Shown here: positions 1 to 4,859 of the stretch, piece after piece
How the letters are laid out: every line of letters starts with the position of its first letter
How positions within the stretch are numbered: the stretch's first letter is position 1
From: Thermoleophilia bacterium
GTDB taxonomy: Bacteria; Actinomycetota; Thermoleophilia; Gaiellales; Gaiellaceae
NCBI GenBank assembly: GCA_025935275.1
Contig: JAICVP010000149.1
Coordinates: 1-5,344, forward strand
DNA: 5,344 bases
Direction of reading: 5' to 3'
Position numbers and translations under genes: made by a program
The notes under the pieces: model-generated
What the model was told of the DNA's origin: nothing
Databases searched by the model: none
What the model saw: the letters and a program-made list of their open reading frames with translations, nothing else

Positions 1-575
1 AGGAAGGTGACGCGCCTACCTTCGTGATCGACCTGGTAGGCACCGATGTGCTGGGTGATTCCGCCTGCCTCGGTCTCGACGACCGCGGACTCGCGGATGG
101 CGTCCAGGAGGGTCGTCTTGCCGTGGTCGACGTGGCCCATGATCGTGACGACCGGCGGACGCGCGACAAGATCCTCAGGCGCGTCCTCGAAGACCTCGGG
201 CTCGAGATCCTCGTCGTCGGCGTGCTTGATCTCGACCTCGCGCTCGAGCGTGGTCGCGATCAGCTCGACCGCGTCGTCGGCGAGCGACTGGGTGATGGTG
301 ACCATCTCCCCGACGTCCATCATGATCTTGATGATCTGCGGCACGGGAATCCCGAGCGCCGCGGAGAGCTCCTTGACCGTCGCGCCGGAGTTCACCTGGA
401 CGGGACCGGTCGGCTGGACGGGAGCCTGCTGCTCCTGGCGGGGCTTCGGGGTCTCGCGCGGCGTGCGCGAGTCCTGGCGCGGCCGATTGGCCTGCGAGTC
501 GATGACGACACGGCGCTTCCGCCGGCCGCCCGTGGCGCCGCTCCTCGGCCTCAGTGGTCTCTGTCGATCAGCCAT
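1..575 (-). CDS. infB: Translation initiation factor IF-2, N-terminal part (gene cut by window edge)
   Basis: IF-2 is the GTPase that brings fMet-tRNA to the 30S subunit and promotes subunit joining. The visible 191 codons begin MADRQRPLRP. Residues 1-60 are a basic, Pro/Gln-rich and probably disordered stretch. Residues 66-115 (ATVKELSAALGIPVPQIIKI onward) match the IF2_N helical module that precedes the GTPase. The G1 P-loop GHVDHGKTT is at 147-155 and the switch I signature GGITQHIGAY at 171-180. The frame leaves the window at VTF, just where the family continues into the G3 motif DTPGH. ATG 575 is fixed as the start because the same frame has the ylxR stop two codons upstream (579-581); only three bases separate the genes. 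No clear Shine-Dalgarno is visible, so coupling to ylxR is likely. The region before the GTPase is short, about 145 residues, with one IF2_N copy. Identity is essentially certain. Confidence 0.97.
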   Translation of the reverse strand, partial: MADRQRPLRPRSGATGGRRKRRVVIDSQANRPRQDSRTPRETPKPRQEQQAPVQPTGPVQVNSGATVKELSAALGIPVPQIIKIMMDVGEMVTITQSLADDAVELIATTLEREVEIKHADDEDLEPEVFEDAPEDLVARPPVVTIMGHVDHGKTTLLDAIRESAVVETEAGGITQHIGAYQVDHEGRRVTF

Positions 576-578
576 TGC

Positions 579-827
579 TCAGTGCCGTTCCAGTTCGGAA
601 ACGAGATTTTCCGGGATTCTGACGTTCCGTCGCAGTGTGCGCGAGAAGGCGCGCCGATCCGCCGCCCGTTCGAAGCACGAAAGCCGCGCGTGAACGTACG
701 CTCCGCGGCCCGGCGAGCGCTTCCCCCGGTCCAGCCGCAGCGTGCCGTCCGGCGCGACGAAGCGCACCAACTCGCGCTGCGGGGCTTTGCGCCCGCAGCC
801 GACGCACGTCCTCTCGGGCTCGCTCAT
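579..827 (-). CDS. ylxR: YlxR family (DUF448) small nucleic-acid-binding protein
   Basis: An 82-residue basic protein of the YlxR/DUF448 family, typically found between nusA and infB as here. The family is thought to bind RNA or the nucleoid and its exact role is unsettled. Visible hallmarks are the Cys pair CVGCGRK (C8, C11), the LVRFVAPDG strand, the signature GRGAYVH at 40-46, a further Cys at 51, and an Arg-rich C-terminal helix (RRAFSRTLRRNVR). Length is normal for actinobacterial members. The ATG at 827 overlaps the nusA stop in an ATGA (824-827), implying translational coupling. A GGAG lies about 15 bases upstream, too far to be an ideal ribosome binding site. The TGA stop is in the same frame as infB, which starts three bases later. 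Confidence 0.93.
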   Translation of the reverse strand: MSEPERTCVGCGRKAPQRELVRFVAPDGTLRLDRGKRSPGRGAYVHARLSCFERAADRRAFSRTLRRNVRIPENLVSELERH

Positions 828-2320
828 TCAGCAGGGGTCGTCTCCTCCTGCTTCTGAGCCTCGGGCTCCGCAACCGGCTCTTCGACTTCGGGCTCGCCCT
901 CGGCTTCGAGCTCCGGAGCAGGCGCCTCTGCGCTCTCCTCCACCGCGACTTGGGCCTCCGCTCCGGGCTCGGCCTCGACGGCGTCCATCTCCATGCCTTC
1001 CGCCTCCTCGGCCTCGGGCTGTGCGGGCTGGACGATCTCGGCCGAGACGTCCTCGCCGGCAGCCTCGCGCTCGGCGATTTCGCGGTGAGCCGGGATGCCG
1101 CAGTAGTGCGACCCCGGCAGCGCCGTGTTCGGGCAACGCTTACCCGTGGAGAGCAGCGCAACGCAGCGGCCGGAGAACTCCTCCTCCTGGCCTCCGAACG
1201 CAGCGTCGGCCTCGGCGCGTGCGAACTCGGTCTCGGACTGGATGTCGATCTTCCAGCCGGTAAGCCGCGCGGCCAGACGGGCGTTTAGGCCCTCCTTGCC
1301 GATCGCGAGGGACAGCTGGTCGTCGGGGACGACCACGGTCGCCTCGCTCGACTCGTCGTCCACGAGCACCTCGCGCACGCGTGCGGGCGAAAGCGCCTTG
1401 GCGACGAACCGCGCCGGCTCCGGGTTCCACGGGATGATGTCGATCTTCTCGCCGCGGAGCTCGGACACGACCATGCGAACGCGGGACCCTCGCGGGCCGA
1501 CGCATGCGCCGACCGGATCGACGCCCTGCACGTGCGACTCGACTGCGATCTTCGAGCGGTAGCCGGGCTCGCGGGCGACGCCGCGGATCTCGACGAGGCC
1601 GTCGGCGATCTCGGGCACCTCGAGCTCGAAGAGCGTCTTGATCAGCTCGGGGTCGCGCCGCGACAGAATGACCTGCGGGCCCTTCGTCCCGGAACGCACC
1701 TCGGTGATGACGGCCTTGATGCGGCTGCCCTGCTCGTAACGCTCGCCGTCCACCTGCTCGGACCGAGGCAGAAGCGCCTCGACCTTGCCGAGGTCGACGA
1801 GAACGTTGTTCCGGTCGCCGGCTTGCTGGACGATGCCCGTGACGACCTCGCTGACGCGGTCGACGTACTCGTCGTACATCATCTCGCGCTCGGCCTCGCG
1901 GATTCGCTGCAGGATGACCTGCTTCGCCGTCTGCGCGGCGATGCGCCCGAAGTTCTCGGGGGTGACGTCGGCGCGCTTCACCTGCTCATCAGGGACGTCG
2001 GACCAGTCGATGACGAGGTCGTCGTCCGTGATCAGGGTGTGGGAGCGCTCACCGTTCTCGGCTTCGGCGGCCTCGAGCTCGGTGATCGCGCGCTCGCGCG
2101 CCTCGTCCATGAGCTGCTCCTCGATGTCGGCCGGAAGCTCGACCGACCACACGCGGAAGTCGCCGCCCGAGTCGAGCTCGACGGTCGCGTGCCGGGCGGC
2201 GCCCGGAGTCTTCTTGTACGCGGCGAGCAGCGCGTCCTCGAGCGCGCGGACGAGGACGTCGTCCTCGATCCCCTTCTCCCGCTCGATCTGCCTGACCGCC
2301 TCGAGAATCTCTTTACTCAT
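824..2320 (-). CDS. nusA: Transcription elongation/termination factor NusA with Cys-rich acidic C-terminal extension
   Basis: NusA binds RNA polymerase and nascent RNA and modulates pausing, intrinsic and Rho-dependent termination, and antitermination. The 498-residue protein shows the N-terminal RNAP-binding domain (MSKEILEAVRQIEREKGI; FGRIAAQTAKQVILQRI at 124-140), an S1 domain at about 154-220 (NNVLVDLGKVEALLPRSE), KH1 with GACVGPRGSRV at 271-281, and KH2 with LSLAIGKEGLNARLAARLTG at 336-355. Between residues 62 and 118 the N-terminal domain carries an acidic, probably helical insert longer than I expect for the family. After KH2 come a Cys/His motif (C386, C396, C407, H412) and an acidic tail: 30 of the last 86 residues are Asp or Glu and only three are basic. 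ATG 2320 has a good GGAGAGG site nine bases upstream and lies three bases after the rimP stop. The gene ends in the ATGA overlap with ylxR. Core identity is certain; the role of the extension is unknown. Confidence 0.98.
   Translation of the reverse strand: MSKEILEAVRQIEREKGIEDDVLVRALEDALLAAYKKTPGAARHATVELDSGGDFRVWSVELPADIEEQLMDEARERAITELEAAEAENGERSHTLITDDDLVIDWSDVPDEQVKRADVTPENFGRIAAQTAKQVILQRIREAEREMMYDEYVDRVSEVVTGIVQQAGDRNNVLVDLGKVEALLPRSEQVDGERYEQGSRIKAVITEVRSGTKGPQVILSRRDPELIKTLFELEVPEIADGLVEIRGVAREPGYRSKIAVESHVQGVDPVGACVGPRGSRVRMVVSELRGEKIDIIPWNPEPARFVAKALSPARVREVLVDDESSEATVVVPDDQLSLAIGKEGLNARLAARLTGWKIDIQSETEFARAEADAAFGGQEEEFSGRCVALLSTGKRCPNTALPGSHYCGIPAHREIAEREAAGEDVSAEIVQPAQPEAEEAEGMEMDAVEAEPGAEAQVAVEESAEAPAPELEAEGEPEVEEPVAEPEAQKQEETTPAE
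1085..1165 (-). other. Candidate zinc-binding CCCH motif in the NusA C-terminal extension
   Basis: This encodes NusA residues 386-412, with spacing C-x9-C-x10-C-x4-H and the pattern RC...GKRCPN...PGSHYCGIPAH. The spacing and the Gly, Tyr and His residues resemble small zinc-binding modules of the form RC..G..C....G..YC..H seen in other bacterial proteins. It lies after KH2, where E. coli NusA has its acidic repeats instead. Zinc binding is inferred from residue pattern only. Confidence 0.6.
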
Positions 2321-2323
2321 TCG

Positions 2324-2767
2324 TTACCGCCTCTCCTCGATCAGGTTCCCGCGCACGATCGCGTCGTACGGAACTCCGAATCGCTCGTCGCCCACTTCGA
2401 TGGTCGCGGCCTCTTCCCCGGCCTCGACCACCTCGCCGCGGAACCGCTTGCGCCCCGAGACCTCGACGGCCGTTCGCACCGTGACGGTGCGCCCGACCGC
2501 GTCCTCGAAATGGTCGCGCGTTCGCAGCGGCCGCTCGAACCCCGGCGAGGACACCTCGAGCGAGTAGCGGTCCAGGTAGCCCCGCAGCGTCTTCGTGACG
2601 CTCTCGCAGAGCGCATGGTCGACGCCGTTCGGGTGGTCGATATAGACGCAGAGCCGCTCGGGACCCATGAGCTCGACGGCGAGCACGTCGACGTCGGGCA
2701 GCCGGTCCTGAACCGTGTCTGCCACCTCGCGGTGAAGTTGGCGTTCCTGTTCGTGTACCTGGGTCAT
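2324..2767 (-). CDS. rimP: Ribosome maturation factor RimP
   Basis: RimP assists late assembly of the 30S subunit. The 147-residue product has the family layout. The N-terminal alpha/beta domain includes VELMGPERLCVYIDHPNGVD (31-50) and the hallmark LEVSSPGFERPLRTRDHF (70-87), close to the family's EVSSPGldRPL motif. The C-terminal SH3-like domain follows (VGRTVTVRTAVEVSGRKRFRGEVVEAG...IEVGDERFGVPYDAIVRGNL). The ATG at 2767 gives the normal family length. The frame stays open upstream to about 3010, but that would translate through the promoter, the leader hairpins and the preceding terminator, with no RimP similarity. The ribosome site is weak (GGGACAGAAAG upstream). It is the first gene of the operon; its TAA stop is three bases before nusA. 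Confidence 0.96.
   Translation of the reverse strand: MTQVHEQERQLHREVADTVQDRLPDVDVLAVELMGPERLCVYIDHPNGVDHALCESVTKTLRGYLDRYSLEVSSPGFERPLRTRDHFEDAVGRTVTVRTAVEVSGRKRFRGEVVEAGEEAATIEVGDERFGVPYDAIVRGNLIEERR
2330..2336 (-). promoter_or_regulatory. Shine-Dalgarno of nusA inside the end of rimP
   Basis: On the minus strand GGAGAGG lies nine bases before the nusA ATG at 2320 and within the last codons of rimP. It is the clearest ribosome binding site in the rimP-nusA-ylxR-infB series. It suggests that NusA can be translated independently, while ylxR and infB rely on overlap or close spacing. Confidence 0.75.
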
Positions 2768-2788
2768 TCGCTTTCTGTCCCGTTTCGC

Positions 2789-2814
2789 AAAAAATGGGCG
2801 CCGCGCGCCCATTT
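2789..2814 (-). terminator. Intrinsic-terminator-like hairpin in the rimP leader (candidate attenuator)
   Basis: On the minus strand, AAATGGGCG (2814-2806 side) and CGCCCATTT (2800-2792) can form a perfect nine-base-pair stem around a five-base loop. A run of six T (2794-2789) follows, three of them inside the stem. The layout is that of a Rho-independent terminator, yet it lies about 20 bases downstream of the predicted transcription start and about 20 bases upstream of the rimP ATG. Full termination here would silence the operon, so conditional read-through (attenuation) is the natural reading. Structure is seen; regulation is inferred. Confidence 0.6.
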
Positions 2815-2830
2815 CTCCAGCTGGGGAAAT
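2811..2830 (-). repeat. Inverted repeat overlapping the leader terminator (possible antiterminator or operator)
   Basis: The two ten-base halves, ATTTCTCCAG and CTGGGGAAAT on the plus strand, are inverted copies with nine of ten positions matching and no spacer. Positions 2811-2814 belong both to this dyad and to the stem of the terminator-like hairpin just downstream in the transcript, so the two RNA structures compete at their shared edge. As DNA, the dyad sits just after the predicted start site and could instead be a repressor-binding site. Which, if either, is unknown. Confidence 0.45.
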
Positions 2831-2842
2831 GTGGTTCGAAAC

Positions 2843-2851
2843 AGGATAGCA
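2843..2851 (-). promoter_or_regulatory. Extended -10 promoter for rimP-nusA-ylxR-infB
   Basis: The minus strand reads TGCTATCCT: a TATCCT -10 hexamer with an extended TGn element. It lies about 75 bases upstream of the rimP ATG and just past the terminator of the preceding gene. No convincing -35 hexamer is present at the usual distance (GGGGCG at 17 bases), as is common when the extended motif is present. The start site would be about A2836. Predicted from motif and position only. Confidence 0.6.
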
Positions 2852-2877
2852 CCAGCGTCCGCAGTCGCCCCGCGCGG

Positions 2878-2911
2878 AAAAAGGAAGGCCCGCCGTCTGG
2901 CGGGCCTTTCC
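2878..2911 (-). terminator. Strong intrinsic terminator of the exported-protein gene
   Basis: A perfect ten-base-pair GC-rich stem (2885-2894 with 2899-2908) closes a GTCT/AGAC tetraloop. It can be extended by two G-C pairs with a one-base bulge. On the minus strand it is followed by CCTTTTT (2884-2878). It begins about 30 bases after the TAG stop of the gene at 2941-3252. The plus-strand side has only TTT, so it acts mainly on minus-strand transcripts and insulates the rimP promoter from upstream reading. Confidence 0.9.
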
Positions 2912-2940
2912 GGTTGCGCTTGCTTGTGCTCGAGAAGGTG

Positions 2941-3252
2941 CTAGCCCCCGACCGTGCCGTTCTTGTTGCAGGTGAGGATGAACGTCGGGTCGGTCGGGTC
3001 GGGCGCCCACCCGAAGGCCGGCGATCCGGGCGCTGCGTCTCTCGGAGTCTGCGTTTGCCGGTCAACCTGACCGTCGATGTAATCGTTTAGCCCCGAATAG
3101 GCGCACAGCGATGCGTTGGGGTTCACGCCCTTGGGCCTGACGTTGCCCTGCCCCGGCGGCCCCATGACCTCCCCAGCGACGGCGGCACTCGCCCCCGCAC
3201 CCACGACAGCGGCCGCACAGACCGCAACCGCAAACAAACGGGCCTTACCCAT
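2941..3252 (-). CDS. Small exported protein of unknown function with CAYSGLND motif
   Basis: I cannot assign a function. The 103-residue product starts MGKARLFAVAVCAAAVVGAG, a short basic n-region and Ala/Val-rich h-region ending in ASAAVAG. This is a Sec-type signal peptide with likely cleavage after the AVA near residue 26. C12 lies inside the hydrophobic stretch without a lipobox, so a lipoprotein is unlikely. The mature part is about 77 residues, rich in Gly, Pro, Asn and Asp. It has exactly two Cys, C50 in SLCAYSGLNDY and C95 in ILTCNKNG, which could form a disulfide. The CAYSGLND segment recalls short secreted actinobacterial hypotheticals, but that is memory and unchecked. ATG 3252 has a good GGGAG site six bases upstream. 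The gene stands alone, with a strong terminator behind it and intergenic DNA on both sides. Confidence 0.82.
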   Translation of the reverse strand: MGKARLFAVAVCAAAVVGAGASAAVAGEVMGPPGQGNVRPKGVNPNASLCAYSGLNDYIDGQVDRQTQTPRDAAPGSPAFGWAPDPTDPTFILTCNKNGTVGG

Positions 3253-3369
3253 CTGACTCTCCCTTCGAAGGTTCGACGCCCCCTACGACGCCGAAATTGC
3301 CACAGGAGAGCGAGTCTCTCAGAGGTCCGAGCGGGAATCCAGCTCGACCCGCTCACCCCAGGCTAGGCG
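3253..3369 (-). promoter_or_regulatory. Intergenic region between dtd and the exported-protein gene
   Basis: These 117 bases must hold the 5' control region of the gene at 2941-3252, since that gene has its own ribosome site and terminator. The Shine-Dalgarno GGGAGAG is at 3257-3263, and it overlaps a perfect ten-base palindrome CCTTCGAAGG at 3262-3271. I find no convincing -10/-35 pair. No RNA gene is visible. Confidence 0.4.
3329..3354 (-). terminator. Weak hairpin after dtd, possible operon end
   Basis: GAGCGGG (3329-3335) and CCCGCTC (3348-3354) form a seven-base-pair stem with a 12-base loop, starting 15 bases after the dtd stop. No T-run follows on the minus strand, so it is not a standard intrinsic terminator. 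It could mark a Rho-dependent end or stabilise the 3' end. Nothing better lies between dtd and the next gene. Confidence 0.3.
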
Positions 3370-3801
3370 TCAGAGGACGATGGTCACGGGCCCGTCGTTG
3401 ACGAGCTCGACCCCCATCCGGGCGCCGAAGACGCCGCGACCGACAGGCACACCCTCCGCCTCGAGCGCGGTGCAGAACGCCTCGTAGAGCGGCTCGGCGT
3501 CCTCGGGGCGAGCCGCGCCGGAAAAGCTCGGGCGGTTCCCTTTCGCGGTGTCCGCGAGCAACGTGAACTGGCTGACGACGAGGGCTTCCCCGCGGGTGTC
3601 GAGGAGCGACAGGTCGAACTTGCCGTGGTCGTTCTCGAAGATCCGCAGGTGGGCGACCTTGTCCGCGAGTCGGACCGCCCCGCGCTCCCCGTCCCCTTCG
3701 GCGACTCCGAGCAGGACGCAGAGGCCGGGGCCGATCTCTGCGACTGCCTCACCGCCGACGGTCACCCGCGCGCGGGAGACCCGCTGGACGACCGCCCGCA
3801 A
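3370..3801 (-). CDS. dtd: D-aminoacyl-tRNA deacylase (DTD)
   Basis: DTD hydrolyses D-amino acids (and Gly mischarged on tRNA-Ala) from tRNA, a chirality proofreading step in the cytosol. The 143-residue protein is nearly the standard length and carries the family landmarks. It starts MRAVVQRVSRARVTVGGE, has SQFTLLAD at 77-84 and GNRPSF at 88-93, then GVFGARMGVELVNDGPVTI at 123-141 with the Gly-cisPro pair G137-P138 that recognises the D-substrate. Nothing is missing. The start is a TTG at 3801. The codon before it is the in-frame TAG stop of the TPR gene, and there is no other plausible start before residue 128, so TTG is decided by elimination and by the conserved N-terminus. No Shine-Dalgarno is visible, which points to reinitiation after the TPR gene. 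It appears to be last in its operon. Confidence 0.97.
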   Translation of the reverse strand: MRAVVQRVSRARVTVGGEAVAEIGPGLCVLLGVAEGDGERGAVRLADKVAHLRIFENDHGKFDLSLLDTRGEALVVSQFTLLADTAKGNRPSFSGAARPEDAEPLYEAFCTALEAEGVPVGRGVFGARMGVELVNDGPVTIVL

Positions 3802-4158
3802 CTACGCGGCTTCGAGGGCTTCGAGAGCGCGGCGGTAGTCCTCGCTCTGGGGCCTGAAGAAGCTCGCCATGCGGTAGTGGCCGACGGCCTCGTCGGGCTT
3901 TCCCTGCTTCTCGAGGCAGCGACCGAGCGCGAAGTGCGCGTAGTGGTCGACCGGCTGCAGCTCGAGGATCTCCCGGAACTCGGCCTCGGCCTCGGAAAAC
4001 CGCTGGATGCGGAAGTAGGCGATGCCCAGCGCCTCCCGGATGGATGCCTTCTCCGGCTCGCGCTTCTTCGCCTTTTCGAGCGCCACCGTCGCCTGGGCGG
4101 CCCGCCCGCGCGCCAGGTGCTCCTGGCCTTGTCTGAAGAGGTCGTAGGTCTCGCTCAT
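3802..4158 (-). CDS. Small three-repeat TPR protein
   Basis: A 118-residue protein made almost entirely of tetratricopeptide repeats: about 5-37 (YDLFRQGQEHLARGRAAQAT), 38-71 (REALGIAYFRIQRFSEAEAE) and 72-105 (HYAHFALGRCLEKQGKPDEA), with a short C-terminal helix. The repeats show the usual small/large pattern (G/A at position 8, A at 20, P near the end). TPRs form helical scaffolds for protein binding; the partner is unknown. No signal peptide or membrane segment is visible. ATG 4158 is preferred: GGAGG lies five bases upstream and the ATG overlaps the preceding stop as ATGA. A TTG at 4170 would add four residues but sits at the upstream edge of the Shine-Dalgarno. It shares its frame with dtd, separated only by the TAG at 3802-3804. 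Confidence 0.88.
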   Translation of the reverse strand: MSETYDLFRQGQEHLARGRAAQATVALEKAKKREPEKASIREALGIAYFRIQRFSEAEAEFREILELQPVDHYAHFALGRCLEKQGKPDEAVGHYRMASFFRPQSEDYRRALEALEAA

Positions 4159-4859
4159 CCGCTCCTCCAAAGATACGGGAAGTTCTCCACCACGACGTCT
4201 TCCGGTCGGGTGAGGTCGCGCGTCGGGCCGACATCGAGCGCCAGGATGTCGATGCCCGGCCCTGCCTCCTCCCGAAACGCGGCCGCGAGCTCGAACGGCG
4301 GGCCCGGCAAGTCGTCAAGGCGTGGAAGCATCTCGGCGGCGAAGAACCAGAGCGGCGCGGCGGTGAGCTCTCCCCGCTCGCCCCCGATCTCGAGGACTCG
4401 GCCGTTCTCGACCCGCACCGGCGTCTTGCCCTCACCGCCTCCACGCCGGACCCCGAGGCCCGCCGCCAGGCCCGACTCCAGCCACTCGCCGGAGACCCGA
4501 CTCACAGCTCCGCGCCGGAAGACCGTGTCCGCCGCAGCGACAAGAACCGGCGCCGACGCTCCCGCGGCGAGAGCGCGGCGGACCGCGTCGGCCGAGCCCA
4601 GCGGCTCCGGCTGGCGCGCGTAGGCGACAGCGATGCCCAGCGCCGAGCCGTCTCCTACGAGCTCCTCTACCAGTTCGGCGAGGTGACCCGTGACGATCGT
4701 CGCAGCGCCGATGCCCGCGTCCGCGAGCTCGCGGAGGAGCGTGACGATCACGGGCTTCCCGTCGATCGGGAGAATCGGCTTCGGCCAGCGCTCGGTCAGA
4801 GGACGCAGGCGCCGGCCCTCGCCCGCGGCCATGACGACCGCGTGCAGCGGGGAGGTCAA
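4155..4859 (-). CDS. Sugar-1-phosphate nucleotidyltransferase family protein (NDP-sugar pyrophosphorylase)
   Basis: A 234-residue single-domain member of the NTP_transferase (PF00483-type) family, which joins a sugar-1-phosphate to an NTP to give an NDP-sugar and pyrophosphate. The signature loop AAGEGRRLRPLTERWPKPIL is at 11-30, with the catalytic Lys in PKP. EPLGSADAVRRAL (85-97) corresponds to the base/sugar-binding stretch. VLVAAADTVF supplies the first metal-ligand Asp (D111) and the GPTRDLTRPED segment the second (D215). It lacks the C-terminal left-handed beta-helix of GlmU- or GlgC-type enzymes. Base and sugar specificity cannot be read from sequence; guanylyl-, thymidylyl- or uridylyltransferase are all possible. 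The start is TTG 4859, overlapping the upstream TGA as TTGA. The next Met is residue 10, inside the nucleotide loop, so TTG is favoured. The stop overlaps the TPR gene start. Confidence 0.9.
   Translation of the reverse strand: MTSPLHAVVMAAGEGRRLRPLTERWPKPILPIDGKPVIVTLLRELADAGIGAATIVTGHLAELVEELVGDGSALGIAVAYARQPEPLGSADAVRRALAAGASAPVLVAAADTVFRRGAVSRVSGEWLESGLAAGLGVRRGGGEGKTPVRVENGRVLEIGGERGELTAAPLWFFAAEMLPRLDDLPGPPFELAAAFREEAGPGIDILALDVGPTRDLTRPEDVVVENFPYLWRSG

Noticed and set aside
2828..2842. GGTTCGAA resembling a tRNA T-loop upstream of rimP, where E. coli has a tRNA-Met gene
   Set aside because: No acceptor, D-arm or anticodon stem can be built around it on either strand. The motif is only a TTCGAA palindrome.
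1532..2944. Long plus-strand open frame (470 codons) opposite nusA and rimP
   Set aside because: It is a shadow of high-GC coding on the minus strand. Its translation is Leu/Asp/Arg/Val-rich with no family motif, whereas the minus strand encodes unmistakable NusA and RimP. The other long plus-strand frames fail for the same reason.
2768..3010. Longer start for rimP (in-frame ATG at 3010)
   Set aside because: It would read through the terminator, promoter and leader hairpins, overlap the exported-protein gene and add about 80 residues foreign to RimP.
3306..3320. Small hairpin GAGAG/CTCTC between dtd and the exported-protein gene
   Set aside because: Only five base pairs and no T-run; expected by chance in such sequence.
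4159..4170. TTG at 4170 as start of the TPR gene
   Set aside because: It would consume the Shine-Dalgarno GGAGG. The ATG at 4158 is correctly spaced and forms an ATGA overlap with the preceding stop.
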